A DNA stretch of 64,000 nucleotides from Fallopia convolvulus (taxonomy: Eukaryota; Streptophyta; Magnoliopsida; Caryophyllales; Polygonaceae), in assembly GCA_964016875.1 (NCBI GenBank), contig OZ024724.1, positions 24,775,962-24,839,961 on the forward strand, read 5' to 3'. Positions 32,172 through 42,764 of this stretch are shown here, in pieces; within the stretch, counting starts at the first letter, position 1; each line of letters begins with the position of its first letter. The position numbers were made by a program, and so were the translations under genes. The notes beneath the pieces are model-generated. The model made no database searches and was not told the DNA's origin. It saw nothing but the letters and a program-made list of their open reading frames with translations.

Positions 32172-35171
32172 GAGCTCATTATTTCTAACAAACTTTCCAA
32201 GGAGCAAGAAGAAAAATTGGTGCAGGTATTGAAAGAGCACAAAACAACTCTAGGTTGGACTATTGCTGACATTAAAGGGATTAGTCCCTCTACATGTATG
32301 CATAGGATCCTCCTAGAAGATGGTGCCAAGCCATCCAGACAGCCACAGAGACGGCTCAACCCACCTATGATGGAGGTAGTAAAAAAGGAGGTGCTCAAGC
32401 TCCTACATGCAGATATGATCTATCCCATCTCTGATAGTCAATGGGTTAGTCCGACCCAAGTTGTGCCCAAAAAGGGAGGCATTACAGTGGTAGAAAATGT
32501 GCATGGGGAATTAGTCCCCACACGAGTCCAGACAGGTTGGAGAGTCTGTATTGATTATCGTAAGCTGAACACAGTAACCAGAAAAGATCTCTTTCCCTTG
32601 CCATTCATTGATCAAATGCTTGAGCGACGTGCCGGCCATTGCTATTATTGCTTTTTAGATGGCTATTCAGGGTATTTTCATATTGCTATTGCACCGGAGG
32701 ACCAAGAGAAAACGACATTTACATGTCCTTTTGGCACTTTTGCATACCGCAGAATGCCATTTGGAGTATGTAATGCACCCGGTACTTTCCAATGGTGTAT
32801 GGTAAGCATCTTTTTTGAGTATATTGAAAATTTTATAGAGGTTTTTATGGATGACTTTACAGTACATGGAGACGACTTTGATGCCCGCTTAAACCATCTC
32901 TCCTTAGTCCTTCAAAGATGTGTAGAAACCAATTTGGTTCTAAACTCTGAGAAGTGCCACTTTATTGTTGAGCAAGGCATTGTTTTAGGTCAAATAGTGT
33001 CATCCAGGGGTATTGACGTCGATAAGGCAAAGATTGATATCATTCAGTCTTTGCCTCATCCTACTAATGTATGTGAAGTGCGTTCTTTTCTAGGCCATGC
33101 AGGTCTCTATCGCAGGTTTATTAAAGACTTTTCCAAGATCTCATCCCCATTTTGTGAATTGCTGAAGAAGGATGTGCCTTATGAATTCAATGAGGCATGC
33201 ACAAAGGCGTTTGATGAGCTGAAAATTCGCCTTACAAGTGCCCCAATCATTCAAGCCCCGAATTGGTCTCAACCTTTTGAGATCATGTGTGATGCAAGTA
33301 ACAACGCTGTTGGGGCTGTTTTGGGTCAAAAGAAAGCTAGAGCATCTCATGTAATACATTATGCTTCCATGACTTTGAACGATGCCCAAAGGAACTACTC
33401 CACCACTGAGAAGGAAATGCTTGTTGTGGTGTTTTCCTTGGAGAAGTTCAGACAATATTTGCTGGGTACAAAAGTGATAGTTTATTCAGACCATGCAGCA
33501 CTTTGTTATTTGATGACGAAAAAAGAGGCCAAGCCAAGATTGATAAGATGGATCCTCTTGCTGAGTGAGTTTGATATTGAGATACGGGATAAAAAAGGAG
33601 CCGAAAATCTTGTAGCTAACCACCTGAGCTGGCTTGTACATATGGAAGACAAGTCAGAAAGTCAAGAACAGATTCAAGGACGATTCCCTGATGACACACT
33701 TTTCGGAATCGATACTGGTGCAAACCCGCGATCGCTGCCAGAAGAAGAGGCGACCGCAGCTGAATCGACCGCGATCGCGGCCCACATAAACCACGATCGC
33801 GGTCCTGATGGCGACAGCGGCGATGAATCACGACTGGAGGAGTTTGTTTTAGGACTCCACTCGTTCAGGCCATGGTATGCAAATCTAGTCAACTACCTCG
33901 TCTCAGGGGAGTTTCCTCCTAATTTTACCAAGGCTCAGAAGGATAAGGTACGTCATGAATCCCGATTCTATGTTTGGGATGATCCTTATTTATGGAAGCA
34001 CTGCACAGATCAGGTAATCCGACAGTGTGTCCCGGATTCTGAGGTACAATCTATCTTGTCTTTTTGTCATTCCTATGCATGTGGGGGTCATTTTGGGACT
34101 AATAAAACTATTAGGAAAGTTTTAGAAGCTGGTTTTTATTGGCCTCATATTTTTAGGGATGCATATGCTTTTTGTAAATCATGTGATCATTGTCAGAGGG
34201 TGGGTAATATTTCTAAGAGATATGAGATGCCTCAATCTCGTATGATATTCTGTGGAATTTTTTATGTTTGGGGCATTGAGTTTATAGGACCCTTCCCCTC
34301 CTCTTATGGGAATCTATATATTTTACTTGCGGTGGACTATGTTTCCAAGTGGGTGGAAGCAAAGGCCACAAGAACTGATGATTCAAAAGAAGTTGCAGGT
34401 TTCCTTAAGGACAGCATTTTTTGTAGATTTGGGATTCCAAAATCTCTAATAAGTGACAGGGGTACTCATTTTTGCAACAAGACTGTGAGTGCTTTATTGA
34501 AGAAGTACCATGTCACTCAGAAGATCTCTACAACCTATCACCCCCAAACCAATGGACAAGCTGAAGTGTCCAACCGGGAGATAAAATCAATTTTGGAGAA
34601 GACGGTGGCACCTAATAGGAAAGATTGGAGTTTGAGACTCAATGATGCTTTATGGGCCTACCGTACTGCTTATAAGACACCCATCGGGATGTCCCCCTTT
34701 AGATTGGTTTATGGAAAAGTCTGTCACTTTCCAATTGAGCTTGAGCACAAAGCTTTTTGGGCGGTCCAAAAATGCAATTTAAACATCAAAGAGAATGGAG
34801 AGTTTAGAAAATTACAACTTCAAGAATTGGAAGAGTTGAGATTGGATGCTTATGATAATGTTGTGAATTATAAGAAAGAAACAAAAGCATGGCATGATAA
34901 GAACATCCTAAGGAAGAAATTCAAAGTTGGAGACAAGGTCCTTCTCTTTCAGTCTCGTCTCATAGTCTTCCTAGGCAAACTCCGTTCTAGATGGGCTGGA
35001 CCGTATACAATTACTCAACTCTTTCCACATGGGGCTGTGGAATTATTGGATGGGGACTCCCAAAAGGTGTTCAAGGTTAATGATGAGAGATTAAAGAAAT
35101 ACCATGAGGGAGTCAACCAAGAAGTGCTAGAGGAGATGGGTCTTGATGATCCAACCACAATTGATAATTAA
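32172..35171 (+). pseudogene. element E RT, RNase H and integrase, open but truncated and mutated
   Basis: The frame is open from before 32172 (KELIISNKLSKEQEEKLVQV) to TAA 35169, about 1000 codons. RT: GWTIADIKGISPSTCMHRIL, SDSQWVSPTQVVPKKGG, WRVCIDYRKLN, DGYSGYFHIAIAPEDQEKTT, YRRMPFGVCNAPGTF, catalytic VFMDDF. RNase H: CDASNNAVGAVLGQ, TEKEMLVVV, YSDHAAL, but the last Asp motif reads VANHLSWL instead of VADHL. Integrase: HHCC as CHSYACGGHFG and CKSCDHCQR. The first catalytic Asp (GIDF in B) is Glu (GIEFIGPF), while SDRGTHF and AEVSNREIKSILEK are normal. Gag and protease are missing. An ORF track starting at 32217 uses TTG, which is not the natural start. Confidence 0.9.
33690..33840. repeat. 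GCGATCGC motifs inside the RNase H-integrase linker, element E
   Basis: Exact octamers lie at 33728-33735 and 33771-33778, and a one-base variant at 33793-33800. They are translated in frame as part of the linker (NPRSLPEEEATAAESTAI). The site corresponds to the motif-filled linker of element B. Confidence 0.9.
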
Positions 35172-35180
35172 AAAGGCACT

Positions 35181-35232
35181 AATGTCGAGCCAACGACATT
35201 AAACAAAGGCGCTGCTCGGGAGGCAACCCGAG
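35181..35232 (+). other. paired hairpins downstream of pol, element E
   Basis: AATGTCG-AGCCAA-CGACATT (35181-35200, 7-bp stem) and CTCGGG-AGGCAA-CCCGAG (35215-35232, 6-bp stem) have perfect stems. They begin 10 nt after the pol stop and match the position and loop sequence AGGCAA of the element B pair. GGTAAG at 35232 is a possible splice donor. Confidence 0.8.
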
Positions 35233-36072
35233 GTAAGTTTTCTTGTTCTTTTTCTATTTTTGTTTTGTTTAGTTTTTCTTTTCAATCTCGTGATGTTAAC
35301 ACGCATGTACTAGGTTCGAAAGAACATTACTGAGGACAAACCGCGACCGCCCCTTATAAAGGGCGATCGCGGGGGCGTTTTTCGAAGAAATTGACGGTAC
35401 ATTGCGTAGGCCGCGATCGCGGCCCTCTGAGATATATAAAAAAATGCAAAAACTTAATTACACGAGACAGTGGGGCCACTCCCACCGCCGACCCTACTCC
35501 TCTTCATTCCGCCTTCTATCTTCTTCTATCTCCTTCAATTTTCTTTCTTCTTCCTCCATCAAAAACCTCCATTAAAGCCCTTCCTCAAGCTCTATTAACC
35601 TCCTCAAAAATTTCTTCCAAACTTCGTAAGAAACCCGGATCTAGAATCCTCACCTTATCCTAAATACAAATCCATCCATAAAATTTCTTCTACCCCTCTA
35701 ATTTTCTCCCAAAATCAAATCTAAAAAACTCCTAAAAAATTTCCTTCCATACCTTTCAAATTCACCACATCCATTCCCTCTTGGTCCACTGTCAGGTTGT
35801 TGAAGAAGACCTAGAGGAGCGACCGCGGCTTGGAGCTGAAGAGAGTCGCGACATCGAGTCCATTGCCGCCAGAGTCGCCGAATCCCAGTAAACCGCGATC
35901 GCTGCCCCCTAGCAACCGCGAGCACCACCCGTATCAGCGATCGCGGCCTAGTCCATAAAGGCGATCGCTGCCTTTGTTTCCAGCGATTGCGGCCCTTCAA
36001 CAGATCGCTCGGATTTTATTTTTGTAAGTTGCTTCTTCGCCTCTACTGTTGAGCTGATTAGTTGCATTATAA
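35233..36072. repeat. element E pol-env spacer with GCGATCGC palindromes
   Basis: It contains GGCCGCGATCGCGGCC (35409-35424, perfect 16-bp palindrome) and exact octamers at 35363, 35895, 35937 and 35961, plus decayed forms (CCGCGACCGC, GCGATTGC). Between them lies CT-rich leader-like sequence (35480-35760). Short open frames there look non-coding. Confidence 0.8.
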
Positions 36073-37569
36073 ATGGCGTATCCTGTTAAGAAGTTAACTG
36101 CTGCACAGAAGAAAAAATAGGATTCTTTGGCTAAAAGGAAATTTACTAGTACAAAGTTCTTTGATGTTGAGATGCTTAGGACGCTAGGCATGTATGATTG
36201 TACTCTGAGATTTCTGATGGAGGGTGGATTAGGGGTTTTTATTGATCTGAATGCCCCTACATATAGGAATATAGTGTTGGATTTTCTGTCTACGTTTCAG
36301 GATGATAATGGCTTGCTTAAGTTTCATATTTTGGATGAGCCATATTATATAGACAAAGAGGGTTTGAAAGGAATTTTTGGGATTACAGGTGTTCCTATTG
36401 AGGATTGGGATTCAGTTGGTAAAGATTCTGGTTTTCATGCTTTCTGGGAGGCGATTACAAGTGTTGGGTTTTTGCCTAAGAAGGGGGAGTATAACTACTA
36501 CATTACTCATCCTTGTATTAGATTATGGCATAAGGTGTTGTCCATGACTTTTCTGGGGCAAGGGGAGGTTAACAAGGCACCCCACTTTGGCATGAGCATA
36601 ATCTGGTGTTTGATGCCTATGAAGTATACAATTCCTGATTGGGTTGAGTTGTTTCTGGGGAGCATTAAGAAGATCTTGAAGAATGATACATGCAAGATTG
36701 CTATAGGTCGGATGATTACTCTGATTGCTAGAGTATTTGTGAGGGATGAGGTGTTGGGACGAGCTGATAGTACTGAGTTCATATTTAATGAGAACCAGCT
36801 GTGGAGGGCGCATTGTTTGAAGGGATCAGCAGAGCAGGGTTATATCTGGACTTTGTGTTCCCCACATGATGATTATTTATGTCTTCCTAGAGACATGCCT
36901 ACTGGCCCTAGTTTAGCTTATCTATACATCCAGTCTGATTTGGTTGGTGGGGGCAGGGCTCAACAGGAGATGCCTGCTCCTGATATAGAGATGGAGGATC
37001 ATGATGTAGAAATGGATGATCATGATGGGGATGGTGGGGATGGTGGAGGAGATGTTAGAGATGAGGGTCTTGATCCTGGTTTTGGTGGTGCTTGTTTTGT
37101 GCTTGGAGGTGGTGTTGGTACTTCAAGTGATGTTGGTACGTCGTCAGCCGGATGGGGTGCTAGTTCTAGTACAACACCTGCTGGTACATCGAGTTGGGCG
37201 ACATGAGGATGTGTTGGCTGTGGTGATGGTGGAGCTGCTACTTATAGAGGTGGATATGGAGGTTATGGAGACACCTCTACATGGGATGCTGCTGCAGGTA
37301 GAGTTTATGGGGGTGTGCATTCTGATTTAGATTGGCAGAATCGGATGTTTTGGGAGATGGGACGACTTACTATGTCCCAAAATGAGATAGTTGCCACCCA
37401 GAGAGATATTGTAGCGCAACAGAGAGAGTTGGAAGCTCAGTAGAGTGCTTTAGCATCCACCGTTTAGTCTATTCAGCAGGTGCAAGGGCAGCACCATGAG
37501 TTTTTCAGCCACCTGTGGCCAGGCTTTCCTGATTGGTCACAGTATCATCCACCAGGTACACCACAGTGA
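36073..37569 (+). pseudogene. element E env-like / ATHILA ORF1-type protein
   Basis: ATG 36073 reads MAYPVKKLTAAQKKK, then TAG at 36118, where element F has Trp in the homologous LTAAQREIWDN. It continues FTSTKFFDVEMLRTLGMYDC, GGLGVFIDLNAPTYRN, VLDFLSTFQDDNGLLKFHIL, HPCIRLWHKVLSMTFLGQGE and CLKGSAEQGYIWTLC. An acidic/Gly-rich tail (MEDHDVEMDDHDGDGGDGGG) follows. A TGA at 37204 and TAG at 37441 and 37465 interrupt the same frame, which otherwise runs to TGA 37567 through a coiled-coil-like QNEIVATQRDIVAQQRELEA. Function is unknown; it is homologous to the ORF of element F. Confidence 0.8.
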
Positions 37570-38238
37570 GTCTTCTGTTTTCCTTTCCTTTATTTTTATC
37601 TAATTTGTCTTTAGTTCATTGAGGGCAATGAAAGGTTCAAGTATGGGGGAGGGAGTACTCACTATTGTATATATGTACAGTTGCATTTCAATTTCTGCAT
37701 TTCAGACATTTCAGTTTCTGCATTTCAGACTTAAAAAAATATATATAAAAAATAAAAAAACATTAAATCCTGTGCTGAGTTGAAAACCCGAAAGGGCGGC
37801 TCAAGCAAAATTGTAGGGGCTCGGACCGACATTAGGCTGGGCTAATAAGAGGCTAAGAAGAGTGAAAGTGAGTTTGGTGAGCACATCTATAGAAAAATGA
37901 AATGAGCGATTAGGTGAAAACCCGAAAGGGCGCCTAAGCAGGATGAGTGAAAAAAAAGGAGTGCTTAGGATCATTCTTGCTGGGGCTTGGGGTTCATTGT
38001 TATGGGTTTTTACTTTGATCTTTGATGTATTAATTGTTATGAGTGATAGATTGTGCTAGGACTTCATTGTATGCACTTTCATTCTTTTACTTGGGTTCGG
38101 GTTGTGAGCTTATTTTGAGTGCTTTTTAGTTTTAGATCATTTTCTCCCATTGCTGTCTGTAGACCTTTGTTGATTTGTTAAACTTGATTTTATTTTGAGC
38201 TTACTAGAGGACGATCAAGGTCTAAGTATGGGGGAATT
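37570..38238 (+). other. element E 3' UTR with paired CCC-GAAA-GGG hairpins and polypurine tract
   Basis: GTTGAAAACCCGAAAGGGCG (37780-37799) and GGTGAAAACCCGAAAGGGCG (37914-37933) are each a short stem with a GAAA tetraloop, 134 nt apart. The same pair occurs in element F (61420 and 61551, minus). The region ends TCTAAGTATGGGGGAATT, the plus-strand primer, before the LTR. Confidence 0.75.
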
Positions 38239-39509
38239 TGATATGATGTGTTTTGTACAACATAACTAGGACTTTTTAGTACAGATTTCTATAGTATTTT
38301 AGGCCTATTAGGAGCATTATTGAAGAACAGATTTGAAGGCCGAGAGTTCAGAGTTATGAAGATTTTGAAGATTTCGAAGATGCTGAAGGTCGCGATCGCT
38401 GTCACACAAAGGGGATATCGCGGTGGACGTCGCCGAGGAAGATCGAGTCGCCGAGGAGGACCGCGATGACAAAGAAGGCCGCGATCGCGACGAGCTTTGG
38501 TGGCGATCGCGGTTCAAGGTCACCGATTGAGGTCGCGGTGTGAAGATTGGCCGCGATCGCGGCCTTGGTTGATGGCGATCGCGGCCTTGGTTGATGGCGA
38601 TCGCGGCCTGGTTGGATATGACGCGCGATCAGATTTATCCGCTTAGTTTATTATTATTTTTTTATATCTTTCTCATTCCGACTTGTTCGAGACTATTTTA
38701 GGTTTACTATTCAGTCTTTGATTGAATTCTCTCTTAGACCTAGTTTTCATAATTTTAGACATTAGTATTTTCTCTCTTATGGAGAACTAAACTCCCTAAA
38801 TCTTATTCAATTTGAAGCTTTTTAGACTCAAGTTGTTGTGAGATTCTACAATTCAGGTTTATTTCTATAAGTTATTTCAATTCTCTTGTGCGTAATTATT
38901 ATTGATTGTGTTGATTTCCGCTTGTTTGTCCAACTTGTTAAAATTATTACTATCTATTGCTAGATCTAGGTTTTCTCGTAGTAAAGCCTAATCTTTGTAG
39001 CAACTCAATTGGTTTAGGACTCGTTTGACTAAAACAATTGAGGAAGAGATTTGAAGCATGTTAATTGTTTATCTCGTTGGAATTCAATTGCATGTATCCT
39101 GCTTATCCTTGTTCTTAATGCTAATATCTCTATTATTTATGAACGTTTCATGAATTATTTGGATATTAAGTTTGCATGTCTCGTTGCCATGTTATATTTC
39201 TGATTAGTATAAGAATAACCAAAGGAATATCTTGTTTGAATCTATGATCAATTGCTTGAGGAAGAGAAGTGGATACTTGAATAGGATTGTTTTCCCTAAT
39301 TAAAAAACCCAATCTTTTCCCTGTTTGATTTATTGCTTTGCTTTGTTTAAATTTTCCCTAGTTGTAGTTTACAATTACAAAAAAAAACCCTTTATTATTC
39401 TTGAGTTGATAACAATATAATTCTGAATTACAAGTGTCTCTTGGGTTCGACCCCGACTTACCAGCTATACTAGTTGAGTAACTAGGGAATTATTTTTGAT
39501 TTGGCATCA
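38239..39509 (+). repeat. element E 3' LTR
   Basis: 1271 bp, TGATATGATGTG...TTTGGCATCA. Six exact GCGATCGC octamers lie at 38392-38604, the last three in a 22-bp tandem repeat (GGCGATCGCGGCCTTGGTTG). GGGTTCGACCCC near the end and TTGGCA are shared with the LTR of element F. Confidence 0.85.
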
Positions 39510-39530
39510 ACGATTTTTAGCCAGTCAGGC

Positions 39531-40185
39531 ATGGTTTTGTGCAATGAAGTTCAGCAATGCTTAACTGTATGTTTGCTTCTTACTTATAGTAAGTTGTGTG
39601 CTTTTAGGTTGTATTGTAGGTGTGTTTGTTTGTGGAACTTTTGTAGTAGTTCAGAAGTTTTGTCATCATACTATTAAATTATATGTGGGTGGGTGATGTA
39701 GATGAAAGTTGCAAGTGTCAGATTTATGGGGTCCACATGATGTCTTATTTTGGGAATCTTTGGGGGTGTAGTTCATTTGGTGAGTTATATGCTATTTGTG
39801 GGGTCCACATGCTATTTTTTGTTGGACACATAATATGTCTTGTTTGCAGATTTATTCTCTTGTTGCAGATTCACAAGGGGACATGGTTTTGGGCTTTGAA
39901 GTTTAGCAATGCTTAATTGTATGTTTGCTTCCTACTTATAGTAAGTTGTGTGCTTTCAGGTTGTACTGTAGGTGTTTTTGTTTGTGGAACTTTTGTAGTA
40001 GGTCAGAAGTTTTGTCATCATACTATTAAATTACTCTCGTGTGTGTGGGTGATGTAGCTGAAAGTTGCAAGTGTCAGATTTATGGGGTCCACATGATGTC
40101 TTATTTTGGGAATCTTTGGGGGTGTAGTTCATTTGGTGATTTATATGTTGTTTGTGGGGGCCACATGCTATTTTTTGTTTGGGAA
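39531..40185. repeat. 352-bp tandem duplication
   Basis: ATGGTTTTGTGCAATGAAGT at 39531 recurs at 39883. Both copies continue through TTAGGTTGTA/TCAGGTTGTA, CATCATACTATTAAATTA, GATTTATGGGGTCCACATGA and GGGAATCTTTGGGGGTGTAG. The second copy runs to about 40185. Confidence 0.85.
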
Positions 40186-40348
40186 TCTTTTGACTGAAGT
40201 TAAAGTGTGTCTGCAGCTGTAATTTATATGTCTGGTAGTATGGTGAGGTTTGCTGGTGTTAGTTGCTGCCAAAGTAAGGACCCTTGTCCGTTGTGTTTGG
40301 CACGGTTGAATGAAAACCCTAATTCCCCCCCCCCCCCTCTCTCTCTCC

Positions 40349-40357
40349 TATATAAGG
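40349..40357 (+). promoter_or_regulatory. TATA box of a candidate small gene
   Basis: TATATAAGG follows a C13 tract and a CT-dinucleotide run (40325-40348), an arrangement typical of plant core promoters. A leader-like segment follows. Confidence 0.4.
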
Positions 40358-40389
40358 TCCTTAACTTGTGCTTGTAGTTACCCACTGCC

Positions 40390-41048
40390 TTGAAGGAACT
40401 TAAACTCTCACTTTTATCACTTGTAAAGGCTCTCCTCCTACTAAAACTCTCCCATTTCATCTCATATCATTTGTCATTAGCCTCCCTAACGGTGTTGAAA
40501 ATCCTTCGTTTGTGTGTTGCAGGTTCCAATCCCTCTAACAGGTTGGGATCTTGTGCATGTGTAGCTATGTTCCAGTTGAGGAAAGAGGTAAGGTTGAGTG
40601 TCTTGTGTACAAACCAGAAGTAGGGACCTATCTTTGCATATATGTGGTTGTGCTTAGAATACCATGTTCAATGTGATGTTTGAGAACTGAAACAGAACAT
40701 GTTTTCGAATAAATGTGTTTATGCTAAGAAAATATTGTTTAATGTGTTATGTACAAACTAAAATAGGACCTATCTTTTGTATATATGTGCATGTGCTATC
40801 AAAGTAGGGATTTCAGGAAATATGAGCATCATTTCCGGGGAGAAGCTGAAGCGGCAGAGGATGCTTTGGATCAAGAACTTGACTTAATTGGTTCAGTATG
40901 CGACGACGACCTTGGGAAGCGGATGCTACAAATCATCGAAGATTTACATAGCGAACTGAAGGATTTGCGCCGTACGATCCTTAAGCTGCGATGTGAGCAG
41001 GAGGATGCAAAGAACCCTAAACCGGGGGGGGGGGGGGAGGCAAGCTAG
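40390..41048 (+). CDS. uncharacterised small gene candidate
   Basis: I do not recognise this. Downstream of the TATA box, an open frame from 40390 runs to FQLRKE, where GAG|GTAAGG (40587) could be a donor. After an acceptor-like TTTCAG (40809-40814) an open frame reads HHFRGEAEAAEDALDQELDL and ends MLQIIEDLHSELKDLRRTIL, an acidic helical, coiled-coil-like stretch. It stops at TAG 41046. The C-terminal glycines come from a 14-G tract at 41024-41037. The two open frames are not in the same phase under the simplest splice, so the gene model is unproven and could be a relic. Confidence 0.3.
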
Positions 41049-42026
41049 CGGGTTGTATGAATCTATGGATGTTTGACCATTATTAGATTTTGGATGAACT
41101 CCTATTTATGTTAATGGTTTCAGTGTGTGTATTATGTTTGAGGATGCAACGAACCCCAACCCATCCTTGGTAACTTAGCATTTTAGGATGTATTTAGTTG
41201 TGGTTGTTGATGTTGCTTTTAGAATTATGGATTTGCATTTCCCTTTTAGAAGTATGATATGTTTTGTTGTGTTTGTTGATGTTGCTTTTAGAAATATGTA
41301 GTTTTTCATCCTAAAATAACTTCTTAAACTATTTCTTTTAAAATTAACTTTTTTTTTCTTATTTGCGTTGCTCAAGCTCAGCGCGGTAAAAAATAGATGA
41401 GCTTGAGATCGAACGCGAGCTTGGTTGGAGGTTAAAATCTTGTTTTTGCTTTGTGCATTTAAATGTTCACTAAGCTCGAGCTTACTAGCGAACATGTCAA
41501 TTCGTGACAACTTGTTTACATGATCAATTATACAAGCAAAGGAAGCTAAAATAGAAGATTTCCAATCATGATAAGTGATATATCCTGTCTTTTGATTAGC
41601 AATGGATAGTTGTTGGAACTGGTGATATTTTGTGTAATGATCGACTAGAGGATTTCAAGTCATGACACATGATATAAATCCTTTTCCGTGTACTTAGTAA
41701 CTCGTGTCATGCTATAACATGTCTTAATGTTAAATCCCAATTGCTGAACTTAAACTCTACGTACTCTGTTTCAGTCCAGCTTAGCTTAAAACCCTATGTC
41801 TCGAGCTTCTCTCGCCAGGATTCTAGCTTTCTGCATACACCCTTTCTCGACTCGTCTACTAGCACAATATTGTCAGTGAAAAGCATACACCACGTGACCT
41901 CTTCTTGTATCGCCCTCGTTATAACATCCAGAACGGTTTTACATATTTGTTACAACTTAATACGGAGTATTAGTAGAAATGATCACTCTCCTAGAGCATT
42001 TATCGGACATAGAGGGACAACATTTA
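41049..42026. other. spacer with dispersed repeat shared with F-box flanks
   Basis: TTGTTGATGTTGCTTTTAGA is repeated at about 41206 and 41271. 41560-41735 (GTGATATATCCTGTCTTTTG, GGAACTGGTGATATTTTGTG) resembles the sequence downstream of both F-box pseudogenes (43930-44300, 52780-53110). No gene is supported. Confidence 0.5.
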
Positions 42027-42323
42027 GGGCCCGTTTGGTATTAATATCCTGGTATCAGATATCGGTATCGGGCCATATCTTGTGTTTGGTATGGGAGTAT
42101 ATGGATTTAGATATCGGTGTGGGGCCATATCTTGTGTTTGGTATGGGAGTATATGGATATCGGGCAAAATCTTGATATCAAAAGAAGGATTTTTCATGAC
42201 ATTTGATATACCCCATAAAAAAGAGATATGAGAGGTATGAGATATGAATGATATCACATATCCGATACCGATACCGATATCGATACCCGATACCGATATA
42301 TGATATCGATACCAAATGAGCCC
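42027..42323. mobile_element. Tourist-like MITE
   Basis: 297 bp with terminal inverted repeats GGGCCCGTTTGGTAT and ATACCAAATGAGCCC (two mismatches), flanked by TTA on both sides (42024-42026, 42324-42326), as expected for PIF/Harbinger-type elements. Internally a segment of about 53 bp (ATATCTTGTGTTTGGTATGG) is tandemly duplicated. The right half is rich in GATACCGATATCGATACC. Confidence 0.8.
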
Positions 42324-42764
42324 TTATAGTTGTTAAGATTGATTTGCACAACTTTACTTACCAGTATTATTTTATTAGCCATAATTTATTCGCTTCAGAT
42401 CTCTTTTCCTAGTTATACTCTTATACATGCCACAATAATAATAATATTACTAAATTAAACTTTCGATTAATGTTTTAAAACATACGAAGTCCTTTATTAA
42501 ATGAACCCAAATCTCAAACACCCGAACAAACAATATTTTAATCATTTCATTGACTCCCATTCTCTGCAATCCACAAACTTCTTCGTGAAGATTCATTCAA
42601 TGTTTTTCTTCCATTTTTCCTTTATTTTTGTTGCATGAAAGCATCTGTTCACCTCCTTCCTTCACTAAACTGGGTTTGAAATACCTTGGAGTATTTTTCT
42701 TTTCCGAAAGTTTCTGTTCACCTCCTTCGCTAAATTGGGGTTTACTGTTCAACGAACTTCAAAA
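42324..42764 (+). other. upstream region of F-box copy 1
   Basis: The region after about 42490 is duplicated upstream of the second F-box pseudogene (51340-51664), including TTGTTGCATGAAAGC and TCTGTTCACCTCCTTC. It is AT-rich and no other gene is seen. Confidence 0.5.

Larger units (their letters stand above)
32131..39509 (+). mobile_element. Element E: 5'-truncated Athila-like retrotransposon
   Basis: It contains pol from the RT N-terminus onward, paired hairpins, a motif-rich spacer, env-like ORF, 3' UTR, purine tract TATGGGGGAATT and 3' LTR. The 5' LTR, primer binding site, gag and protease are absent. It meets the truncated element D head-to-head. Thirteen exact GCGATCGC octamers are dispersed from 33728 to 38604. 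Confidence 0.85.

Noticed and set aside
33728..38604. GCGATCGC clusters as a sign of cyanobacterial (HIP1) or plastid contamination
   Set aside because: The octamers lie inside a continuous plant Athila-like element with FMDDF RT and plant LTRs. Surrounding sequence is AT-rich plant DNA.
39443..39456. GGGTTCGACCCC in LTR ends as a tRNA T-loop / pol III B box
   Set aside because: No acceptor stem, anticodon arm or A box is nearby. The word is part of the conserved Athila LTR end in both E and F.
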